A DNA stretch of 64,000 nt from Piezodorus guildinii (lineage: Eukaryota > Arthropoda > Insecta > Hemiptera > Pentatomidae): NCBI GenBank assembly GCA_023052935.1, contig CM041295.1:17794880-17858879 (forward strand), in the 5' to 3' direction. The translations under genes were made by a program, and so were the position numbers. Below the pieces are notes generated by a model that saw only the letters and a list, made by a program, of their open reading frames with translations, did no database searches and was not told the origin of the DNA. Shown here one piece after another: positions 55,935 through 64,000 of this stretch (its first letter is position 1; the number at the start of each line of letters is the position of its first letter).

Positions 55935-56060
55935 GAACTTTTTTTATTTTTATTTTTTTGGATTCAGGAAACCTTAAAACGTGTATTTTCGTTCAATAAT
56001 GGAATTCGAAAATCTTCAGGACCGCAATACTTCCCCTTATTATATATTTCATGTATAGGA
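55935..56060 (-). repeat. RepA left-end fragment
   Basis: Inverted block with CCTTAAAACGTGTATTTTCG and GCAATACTTCCCCTTATTAT; it directly precedes the RTE fragment. Confidence 0.6.
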
Positions 56061-56690
56061 AAGTAAAACAAGTAGAGAAATTCAAGTACTTAGGTTCAAT
56101 GATAACAAGAGAAAATGAAATCCAGGAAAAAATAAAGTCCTGGTTGAAGGTGGGAAATGCGTGTTATTATTCAGTTGTTAAGTTACTTAGTTCGCGGCTT
56201 CTATCTAAAAAGGTTAGAATTTATAAAACTATTATTCTTCCGACGGTTCTTTACGGATGTGAAACGTGGCTGCTTACTTTGAAGGATGAACAACGGCTTA
56301 AGGTTTTCGAAAATAAGGTACTGCGTAAAACATTTTGTCCGACGAGAGGTGAGGCCACTGGGGACTTTAGAAGGTTGCACATCGCGGAATTGCGCAACTT
56401 GTATCCTGTGAATATAATTGATTTGATAGCATCGCGGAGACTCAAATGGAGGAGTAAAGTTGTTAGGCTCGTTGAAGATCGGATTCCAAGAATGTTGGTA
56501 TTCGCTGATCCGACTGGTAGGCGTCCGAAAGGTAGGCCGAAACGTCGATGGGAGGATTGCGTTAAGGCTGGTCTCGGGGGCTTGGGCTTGAACGGTGAGC
56601 ATTGGACGAGTCTGTGCAGGCGGAGTTAGGTGGTATCGGCATCGAGCCTTCGGGTTCGCTAAGCCTATTATTATTATAGGAATGTAAAAG
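56055..56690 (+). pseudogene. RTE-like LINE, ORF2 C-terminal part (5'-truncated)
   Basis: An open frame to a stop at 56627-56629 holds the post-RT region: VEKFKYLGSMITRENEI, RIYKTIILPTVLYGCETWLL, KVFENKVLRKTF, NIIDLIASRRLKW and GRRPKGRPKRRWEDCV. These motifs are typical of RTE-type endonuclease-RT proteins. The catalytic YADD lies upstream and is missing. The tail GGGTTCGCTAAGCC is followed by ATT units. A diverged sister lies at 60595-61345. Confidence 0.8.
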
Positions 56691-56699
56691 TAATAACTG

Positions 56700-57075
56700 A
56701 ATCAAATTATATTTGAAGGTGGCTGCGCCGTTAAATACAAAATATGCTGATTACTAGCGGTCCTGAGAATCCCTATCAGAAAGTTGCTCTTATCTCTGTC
56801 AAAGTGATGTAACAAATTATATTCATCAAGTTGATCAAGTTCTCTATAGATTTGACAGTCTCTTCAGGTTCTCCAATCATATTACAACTTCCAAGTCTGG
56901 GATAGCCTGTCTAACTTGTTTTAAGTCTTGATTGTTTATGGCTCTTTCCAGCTAATAAATATTAAGGGAAATGAAATTATTCATCAATATTATTTAATTA
57001 AAGTTATTTAATCTTTAAACATGTTATTATGAATTCAACTAAAAATAAATAAATAACGAAAAAAAAAAACATTAT
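56700..57075. other. No recognisable gene
   Basis: No signature. Confidence 0.4.
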
Positions 57076-57080
57076 AAAAA

Positions 57081-57140
57081 TTCACTGGGCAACACACGAC
57101 TTTCACTTACTTTGATAACTAAAATAAATACAAGAAAATT
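57081..57140 (-). repeat. RepA right-end fragment
   Basis: GGGCAACACACGACTTTCAC then TTAC and adjoining bases. Confidence 0.6.
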
Positions 57141-57270
57141 TAAGTAAACAGTTTCATGTTGCTTCGAAGGAAAGATTTATTTTTCCAACGTATGTAAAAT
57201 TTAAAGCTATTCTTTTTAAATAAATAGTATTTTTACCAAACAAAATTATATTATATTACATGTAATTATA

Positions 57271-57418
57271 ATAATAGGGGTACTCACTGCGTTTGCTATA
57301 GCATGCTATTTGTGTTATTTTGCTAAACCCGTCGAGTTTCTACAGTTATTTTCTGTATAAAATTGATGGGTTTAGCACAAATAGCATGTTATAGCAAACG
57401 TAGTGAGTACCCTATTAT
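57271..57418. mobile_element. Palindromic MITE of about 148 bp
   Basis: The left arm ATAATAGGGGTACTCACTGC, then GTTTGCTATAGCATGCTATTTGTG and GCTAAACCC, faces its inverse at the right. The arms are about 55-60 nt with few mismatches around a short centre. Its right end coincides with the TA target of mariner M2. Confidence 0.7.
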
Positions 57419-58305
57419 TGGGCTGATGCGAAATTAATGCAGGTTTCCTCTATTGCAATATCTTAATTCCAATTGTGTAAACAAAGCTAATCCTAACATT
57501 GATCATTATTAAACCAAAACAAACCTTATCTAATACCCTCTCTTTCACCATGAATTTGTTTAGTAAAATCGTTTTGTTCAGTGTGTTCAAAGGTCTTGAA
57601 TCGAAAATGTCAAAGTGCGATTTTCGTCAAATTTATTTTTACGAATTTAAATTAGGGCGCAGCGCTGCGCAAACGGCTCGTAATATTAATGAAGTGTGGG
57701 GTCAGGGGGCTATTAATGAGTGCACGGTGCAGCGTTGATTCCAGAAGTTTCGCAGAGGAGATTTCGACCTCGAAGACAAGGAAGGTCGGGGCCGTCATCT
57801 TGCTGGTGTTATTCACTACAGCTTTCTCAATCGAGGTGAGACTATAACTGCTGACAAGTACTGTCAAGAAATTGACAGCATGAATCAAAAATTGCAACGT
57901 CTTTGCCCAGCATTGATGAATCGGAAGGGGCCGATCCTGCTCCACGATAACGCCAGACCAACCAACGCTTCGACGACTGCACGAGTTGGGCTACGAAGTT
58001 CTCCAACATCCGCCTTATTCACCTGACCTCTCTCCTACAGACTTCCACTTTTTCAGGCATCTGGACAACTTTTTGAGGGAGAAAAATTTTCAAAACCAGG
58101 ACGACATTGAAAATTCTTTTCGTGATTTCATTGAGTCCAGGGATTCGGATTTTTTTTCTGGTGGAATAAGAAAGCTTGTTGAACGTTGGCAAAAGTGCAT
58201 TGATTCAGATGAAAATTATTTTGATTAAATATATATAGTTAAAGTAAAGATATGGCGTATTTACAATACCTACTAAAAACCTGCATTAATTTTGCATCAA
58301 CCCAA
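57418..58305 (+). mobile_element. Mariner M2, internally deleted
   Basis: TTGGGCTGATGCGAAATTAA at the left and TTTTGCATCAACCCAA at the right, TA on both sides. 888 bp. Confidence 0.88.
57607..58228 (+). pseudogene. Mariner M2 transposase, broken
   Basis: Starts MSKCDFRQIYFYEFKLGRSA, then NECTVQR; a TGA at 57737 replaces the Trp of the WFQKF motif. The FDLEDKEGRG linker follows, then an internal deletion removes the first catalytic aspartate region. The second-aspartate motif ILLHDNARP is present, a frameshift follows, and the third-aspartate motif YSPDLSPTDFHFF continues to GIRKLVERWQKCIDSD and NYFD, then a stop at 58226-58228. Three lesions make it inactive. The sequence is clearly different from M1. 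Confidence 0.82.
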
Positions 58306-58347
58306 TACATACCATTCTTATGTTCGGAAAAAAAAAAAAAAATTAGC

Positions 58348-59210
58348 CTGAAAAATATTTTTTGTCATTTTCATTCTTTCATATTTTATATTTACTCTTT
58401 TTTAATATCTTTTTTTTATCTATTCCAACATGAATAAGGAAGCGGTTAATTATTTCAAATAAAACATTTTAAAGGTACTTAGAAGAAAGACAAATTTAAA
58501 ATTTACCGTTTAAGACATATCACAATATTTGTACAGAAGATAACCTAAGTGACAGTAAATTCAATTTAATTTTGTGCCAATATTGGGAGTTATTGGAGGC
58601 GTTTTAAAAAAAAAATTGCGAAAAGTTCCAAAAAAAAAAAAAAAAAAATGGTATAAAGTGGCACTTCTGGTTGGTTAATGTAGGTGAAAAAGTTGCTTTA
58701 ACATCCCAGAAATATGTTTTTATTAAATATGAAATTTAATTTTCGTACGACTTTGATTTCGATTTGATTAAAAAAATAATTTAACCTGAAAAATATTTTC
58801 TGTCGTTTTCATTGTTTCATATTTTATATTTACTCTTTTTTAATATATTTTTTTTTATTTATTTTTTTTTTTTCAATTCCAACATGAATAAGGAAGTGGT
58901 TGATTATTTCAAATAAAAATTTTTAAAGGTAATGAGAAGAAAGACAAATTTAAAATTTACCGTTTAAGCCATATCACAAATATTTGATCAGAAGAAAACC
59001 TAAGTGACGGAAAATTCAATTTAATTTTGAGCCAATATTGGGAGTTATTGGAGCCGTTTTAAAAAAAAAAATGCGAATAGTTCCAAAAATAGAAAGGCAG
59101 AAAGTGGCACTTCCGGTCGGTTAATGTAGGTGAAAAAATTGCTTTAACATCCCAGAAATATGCTTTTATTAAAAATGAAATTTAATTTTCGTATGACTTT
59201 GATTTTGAGC
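58348..59210 (-). repeat. Tandem duplication, two units of about 438 bp
   Basis: 58348-58785 and 58786-59210 align throughout (for example CCAACATGAATAAGGAAG, then AAATTTACCGTTTAAG and GGAGTTATTGG), with clear substitutions. The second part of each unit (GGTATAAAGTGGCAC or AGAAAGTGGCACTTC) recalls an inverted RepA middle. Confidence 0.75.
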
Positions 59211-59214
59211 CAGA

Positions 59215-59360
59215 ATTATCACACACACACACACACACACACCGCACGCGCTCACAGACCATTTTGCGGGACTTGATTCATTTGGAAACAGAGAACCCTA
59301 AAACGTGATTTTCCGTTATAAATACTATACATTTCGTATATAGGTATGTAAAATAACGAT
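59215..59360 (-). repeat. RepA left-part fragment with CA microsatellite
   Basis: CA repeat at 59221-59242, then CATTTTGCGGGACTTGATTC and CCTAAAACGTGATTTTCCG in the inverted RepA order. Confidence 0.6.
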
Positions 59361-59364
59361 AACT

Positions 59365-59950
59365 GAAATAATTAATTTTAAAAAATAATTATAAATGAAC
59401 GATGCTTATTTAATTAACAAAAATGTTAACTGAACTATAACCTCGTTCCCAATTAAAATACAGAGAAGAAACCTACCAAAAGTATTAGCCCTATTCCTTA
59501 GAAGCCCCTTCGTTTTTCCAAACAAGAACTCGAGAAACTTAACTCATATATAAGTATATACATGCTAAAAGCACGTGTTGCATACAAGGCCAAGTATGTC
59601 CTAAAGTTGCTACCTTAAGCATACTTGCTACTTTCGTTAACATACTTGTAGGTACTTGTACCTTCCCTAACAATTTCCGGAAATCCTTTGAGGCCTCTCT
59701 AGGGACAATAATATTTCTTTATTAAACTTGTTTTATAAATACAAGCCTTAATATTGAAATTGGGACAAGCCTACGTTTTGTAATAACTAGAGACTTCAAT
59801 GTTCATATTATTAAAATATGACAATATGTTTATATTATTAATTAATAATATAAACATGTTGTTATGCACTAATATAAGCATTCTGTGATATAAGATAATG
59901 CACAACTATTATCCAGGTTTCAATTTCTAATATTTGATAGTATACTAAAT
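59365..59950. other. No gene; one near-perfect palindrome
   Basis: 59820-59862 is a palindrome of about 40 nt (ATGTTTATATTATTAATTAA and its inverse). No coding signature. Confidence 0.5.
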
Positions 59951-59954
59951 ACTT

Positions 59955-60509
59955 GACTTGGAACTTTCTCTTCTTTTTATATCTAATTATTATTACATTA
60001 ATAAATCATTTATTATTCCTTAATGTTTCGAGGTCCAAAATGCCTCATCTTCAGAATCACTAATTAAAAAAAAAAATCCATATTGAATTAACATAGGTCA
60101 TATTTCATGACGTATGGTCATCGTAATAATTTGGTCACTATTTAGTTACATTTAATTTCATTATCACGAATATCGTCTTGTTTAAATATTTGAAACAGCT
60201 CGTGGACAAGAAAGCAATTGTTTAGTCAACTTCATACTTGCTAGCACAAGCAGTTGCATATATTTAAACAAGACGTTATATGTGATAATAAAATTAAACG
60301 TAATTTAATAGTGACCAAATTATTATGATGACCATAGTTGAATAAAACAAAATAAATAAAAAAAATAATAAATGATGTATTAATGTAATAACAAATACAT
60401 TAATATAAAAAGAAGAGAAAGTCCCAAACAATTATTTAAAATAACTACTATCCAATTTATTATGCTTCCATAAAAAGTGAAGGATTATTATATTTCAATA
60501 AATTAATTA
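59955..60509. repeat. Inverted-arm pair (arm X, two copies)
   Basis: Arm X runs at 59955-60185 in one orientation and 60262-60509 in the other, meeting at a hairpin-forming core with ATCGTCTTGTTTAAATAT and its inverse. The left arm has about 95 extra bases that include the hammerhead-like motif. Confidence 0.7.
60019..60057 (-). ncRNA. Hammerhead-like ribozyme motif
   Basis: Sense: CTGAAGA (60054-60048, fits CUGANGA), an extra T, GAGG (60046-60043), a 9-nt loop, CCTC (60033-60030), GAAAC (60029-60025), ATT (60024-60022) and AAG. Only two base pairs close the outer helix (TT with AA), so stem I is weak. Confidence 0.45.
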
Positions 60510-60594
60510 TGTATTGTTACCGTTAAAAAAATCAATGATATTTGAGTTGTATCGATTATATATATATTTAATGTTTAAATATGGGTGATATCCG

Positions 60595-61345
60595 ATTTTG
60601 GGTTATGTCCATGATTTGGTACTACCAGGTGAAGACGCGGGAACCATACAACTAAATACAAGTGTGTTAATAAAAACCGGTAAACAAATAGGTCTCGAAT
60701 TAAATACCGATAAGACGAAATATATGATTAATAGCAGAAATGGTGGGGATCTTGATGATATTAATATATCGAGGCATACTTTTGAACACGTAGAGAAATT
60801 AAAGTATTTAGGTTCAATGATAACAAGAAAAAATGAAATCCACGAAGAAATAAAGTCCCGGTTAAAGTAGGAAATGCGTATTATTATTCAGTTGCTAAGT
60901 TACTTACCTCGCGGCTTCTGTCTAAATACTTAACGGTTAGAATTTATAAAACTGTTATTCTTCCGACGGTTCTTTACGGATGTGAAACGTGGCCGCTTAC
61001 TTTGAAGGATGAACAACGGCTTAAGGTTTTCGAAAATAAAGTACTGCGTAAAATATTTGGTCCGAGAGAGATGAGGCCACTGGGGACTTTAGAAGGTTGC
61101 ACAACGCGGAATTGCGGAACTTGTATCCTGTGAATATAATTGATTTGATAGCATGGTGAAGACTCAAATGGGCGCGTAAAGATGTTGGGCTCGGTGAGGA
61201 ACGGATTTCGAGAAAATTGGTATTCGCTGAACCGACTGGTAGGCGTCCGAAAGGTAGGCCAAAGCGTCGATGGGAGGATTGCATTAAGGCTAATCTCGGG
61301 GGCTTGGGCTTGACTGGCGAACATTGGACGAGTCTGTGCAGTATA
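60595..61345 (+). pseudogene. RTE-like LINE fragment between inverted arms
   Basis: YVHDLVLPGEDAG (a degraded YADD motif: YVHD), TGKQIGLELNTDKTKYM and LKYLGSMITRKNEI; a one-base loss at about 60868 precedes VGNAYYYS, then RIYKTVILPTVLYGCETW and KVFENKVLRKIFGP. A further frameshift lies near 61060, and GRPKRRWEDC is recognisable near 61255. It covers the end of the RT and the C-terminal region. Nonfunctional. Confidence 0.8.
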
Positions 61346-61347
61346 AT

Positions 61348-61665
61348 AATTAATTTATTAAAGTATAATAATCCTTCACTTTTTATGGAAGCATAATAAA
61401 TTAGATAGTAGTTATTCTAAATAATTGATTGGAACTTTCTCTTCTTTTTATATTAATTTATTTATTATTATATTAATATATCATTTATTATTTTATTTAT
61501 TTATTTTATTTTATTCAACTATGGACATCATAATAATTTAGTCACTATTTAGTTATGTTTAATTTTATTATCACATATATCGTCTTGTTTAAATATATGC
61601 AACTGCTGGGGCTAACAAGTATGAAGCAGACTAAACAGCTGTTTCAAATATTTAAACAAGACGAT
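61348..61665. repeat. Third copy of arm X with its core
   Basis: AATCCTTCACTTTTTATGG to ATCGTCTTGTTTAAATATATG is the inverse of 60262-60509, and the core to 61665 matches the inverse of 60174-60280. Together they enclose the RTE fragment. Confidence 0.7.
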
Positions 61666-61679
61666 ATGCCTGGAAGTAA

Positions 61680-62400
61680 CATTACATATGTTTTATCTTT
61701 ATATTATCTTCAGAAAAAAAATAGAGAAAGATAGAAGTTGATAGATAGATTTGTTAAAGTTAAGCATACCTACTTGAGAAATGTTAAGGGTCTTAATTCC
61801 TTCACTGATTTAAAAATAAAACAAACCACTCAAATGACAACAGGAATAGATTTTTCGACCTTACTGAATTAAAGATGCTTAAGTGTGAGAAGTATTAATA
61901 GTGCATGGTCATAGCCATAGTCATGTTCGCGTCATAGTGACAGCCACTTCCTGCTCGGGTATTCTGCCTTCAATCAGGAATCCTTATCGTAAAGTCCTTA
62001 TTACATAAGAAAACTAATTACAATTACAATTAATTGAAGACACCAGTGATTGTAATTGCAGCGATCATCAATCGAGATAGTTGCGAGTCAATCGAAGGAA
62101 ATGAATTGCTAAGATTCTCATTAAAGATTTTCCGCCCACGTGGGCACACATTTCTGATATAAAATTGATGGTTTTTTTTTATTTACAACAATTTTTTGTT
62201 GGGATGTATTATAATTTTTCTTAATGTATACAATAGTAATAATGCTTTGGGGCCACATTCATAAAATATTTACAGAAAAACAATAGTCAAGTCAAATTAA
62301 ATAAAAATAGAAAATGAAATAAGTTTATGAAACTAAAAAAAATTCAAACTGGAAAGAATGAACTTCGCCAAGAGACACATCTAGGTAAAAAAACAAACTT
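61680..62400. other. No recognisable gene
   Basis: No signature. Confidence 0.45.
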
Positions 62401-62404
62401 TACC

Positions 62405-62590
62405 TCTTCAATCCATAAAGGGTCTTAGGCTCAGTACATATGCTCTCATACATGTATACATATACTGTTTCTAGGCTACCACCCATGTAAATCATGCAGG
62501 ACCCGAGATCATACTTAGCCGCCCAGTCTTTCCCCATTTTGGGTTACCCACTTTATAGAAGCTGGGCATGCCCCACGCTAGCAACACCGG
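62405..62590 (-). mobile_element. SINE2 body fragment
   Basis: AAAGGGTCTTAGGCTCAGTAC and CACTTTATAGAAGCTGGGC match 43610-43710; the tRNA-like head is missing. Confidence 0.6.
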
Positions 62591-62634
62591 CGATACTTAC
62601 TTTTTCGAAAAAAAGTTAGTCATCCGATCTTGAA

Positions 62635-62870
62635 GAAAGTCCTGAAGATTGAGAGGAAAATTCTGAGGAGGATAAACGGACCAAAAAACAACGCAAAAAT
62701 TTGTAGGATATAGAAACCGCTATCAGAACCAGGAGACTGAGATTATACGGGATTATGGTTAAAATAGACGATGAAAGACTAAAGAGAAATATTTTCAACA
62801 AAGTCTGTAGCTATGGGGGGATATTTAAAACAAAGAAAAGAGGAACTGGGCAAGCTAAAAATCTTAAATA
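62635..62870 (+). pseudogene. LINE ORF2 C-terminal fragment
   Basis: KIERKILRRINGPKNN, then (other frame) IRTRRLRLYGIMVKIDDERL and KRNIFN. The FExKILRxIxGP ... RRLRxxGH ... MDxxR pattern is that of RTE-type ORF2 tails. Frames broken. Confidence 0.5.
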
Positions 62871-63084
62871 GAGAGCTTTTAGGAGAGAAAATAAAATAGA
62901 ATTCTTCTGGGGAAGAGGGAGAGAAAAAGCTAAGGAAGAGGTGAGAGAAACAGTACAGTAGGATGGAGGAATATTAGAATAGGAAGAAGGGAAAAGGTGA
63001 AAGAACTAGTGATGATATTCGCGTGGTCCTTCTCGCGATAAAAAAAAAAATACGAATAGCGATGCGTGACACACAAAAAAAATC

Positions 63085-63130
63085 CGAATATATATATATA
63101 GTAATATATATATATATATATATATATAAT
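63085..63130. repeat. AT microsatellite
   Basis: TA tract with one GTAA interruption. Confidence 0.9.
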
Positions 63131-63154
63131 CAATATCTTTTTGTGGTGCCACTC

Positions 63155-63505
63155 CGTTACATATGTTTGCGATCATCATGGCAATGCGTACTTCACCATT
63201 CCACGAAAAAGGCCTATCGTTGTTGAGTTAAACCATGTACGGAAGTTCTTCACCCAGGATATCCTTCACCTCCTCCTGCCCTCCACCTTGCCCTGCAGAA
63301 TTAGCTGCAACAAGTTATATCGCTGGCTGTTTTTCATTATGAGTCCCAAATATTCCTGCTTACTTATATTTATTAAAAGCAGCAGCTCCCTGTATTTACC
63401 CATTCTTTCTAAGACCCTAAGATTGGTGATATGATCGGTCCATGGGATTCTTAAAATACTTCGATATAAGCATATCTCAAACGATTCAAGTTTTGAACAA
63501 GAAGC
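63155..63505 (-). pseudogene. RTE-type LINE ORF2 C-terminus, second family
   Basis: In sense, FEICLYRSILRIPWTDHITN, then LRVLERMGKYRELL, KQEYLGLIMKNSQRYNLLQL, ILQGKVEGRRRWKISWVKN and the LFRGMVKYALPW end with stops. This is the characteristic ending of insect endonuclease-RT proteins (FExWxYRRxLxIPWTDRxTN ... YxLLQLILxGKxxG). It faces the fragment at 62635-62870. Confidence 0.75.
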
Positions 63506-63534
63506 TACATAGAGTTAATCTTTTGAAAAATTGT

Positions 63535-63600
63535 GTACGGAAATACAAGCTTTAGGGTTCCTTAAGTCCAAGATGGTCCCTGTGTGTGGTACGTTTCTTC
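63535..63600 (+). repeat. RepA fragment
   Basis: ACGGAAATACAAGCTTTAGGG then TTCCTTAAGTCCAAGATGG. Confidence 0.5.
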
Positions 63601-63788
63601 CAAAACCCATCTTGCTTCATGAACGTTTGGGTCAAGATGGAGGTTGTTTAAACGGCGGTTTAGCGCTGATTACACTTTTAGAGATTCCTTTGTAATCCAG
63701 CCGACAACTTTACACGGCTATTGGAAGGAAGGAAGTATCAGATAGAAAGGAAGTATTGATCCCATGGTCTTCGACTCCTATCAAGTTT

Positions 63789-64000
63789 TACTTTCACTTA
63801 CCTCTACATGAAGTATATAGTAAGGGGATGTATTGCGAATGTGAAAATTTTCAAATTCTAGTTTTAAATGGAAATACATGTTTTAGGGTCCCCTGAATCC
63901 ACATAACCAAATCCCGCAAAAAGGTGTGTGTGTGTGTGTGGTAACTCCAGGGCGAAAACGGTAAGTCCTATGAAACTGAAATTTCATATCTAAGACACCT
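63789..64000 (+). repeat. RepA copy, left part, cut by the window end
   Basis: TTTTACTTTCACTTACC, GTATATAGTAAGGGG and GTATTGCGAATGTG; GT microsatellite at 63927-63941. Confidence 0.75.

Noticed and set aside
56523..56545. GGCCGAAACGTCG, resembling the hammerhead-like motifs
   Set aside because: It lies inside the coding sequence for the conserved RTE motif GRPKRRW, and the sister copy near 61258 reads GGCCAAAGCGTCG. No CUGANGA box precedes it.

Overview
The window looks like about 64 kb of repeat-rich, AT-rich nuclear DNA from an arthropod, most likely an insect. The evidence is a pair of Jockey-type LINEs, mariner and pogo/Tigger DNA transposons, tRNA-derived SINEs and long AT microsatellites. 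I find no host gene that I can defend, no tRNA or rRNA gene and no CRISPR array. Nearly every recognisable protein signal belongs to a transposon, usually truncated or broken. The species cannot be named from the sequence.

Layout. 0.1-5.6 kb: a full-length minus-strand Jockey element (Jockey-A) with a 12-13 bp target-site duplication, sitting inside a roughly 0.9 kb unclassified interspersed repeat (here RepA). 5.7-17 kb: LINE tails (family LINE-C and 3' ends of a second Jockey family, Jockey-B), SINEs, a mariner C-terminus, an RNase H remnant and a mariner 5' part. 17-21 kb: a possible piggyBac C-terminus, a hammerhead-like repeat, an internally deleted mariner and a short inverted-repeat element. 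21.2-26.2 kb: a nearly complete plus-strand Jockey-B with an intact 550-residue ORF1 and an ORF2 broken by two single-base frameshifts, followed by another hammerhead-like repeat. 27-41 kb: LINE remnants, several RepA copies, a Helitron fragment, a freshly inserted Jockey-B tail with perfect target-site duplications, a duplicated AT-rich block, and a deleted pogo/Tigger element. 41.8-42.6 kb: a tandem array of inverted SINE heads. 43-50 kb: SINE and LINE debris and a cluster of three RepA copies in alternating orientation, one carrying a 256 bp insertion made of a perfect 83-nt inverted repeat around a hammerhead-like motif. 50-64 kb: mariner deletion derivatives, RTE-like LINE fragments, a palindromic MITE, a duplicated block and a triple inverted-arm structure.

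How the parts fit. The two Jockey families carry, or once carried, everything needed for their own movement (zinc-knuckle ORF1 protein, APE endonuclease and reverse transcriptase). Truncated tails and SINEs are likely passengers of such machinery. The mariner and pogo copies are deletion derivatives that keep terminal repeats and mostly only the DNA-binding half of the transposase.

The observation most worth following is a set of hammerhead-ribozyme-like motifs (18.4, 26.6, 48.9 and 60.0 kb, plus degenerate ones at 8.7, 12.8 and 20.9 kb). Their hairpin stems differ in sequence but keep pairing, and three of them lie within or beside inverted repeats. This resembles the ribozymes known from Penelope-like elements and retrozymes, with one consistent difference: an extra nucleotide between the CUGANGA box and stem II.
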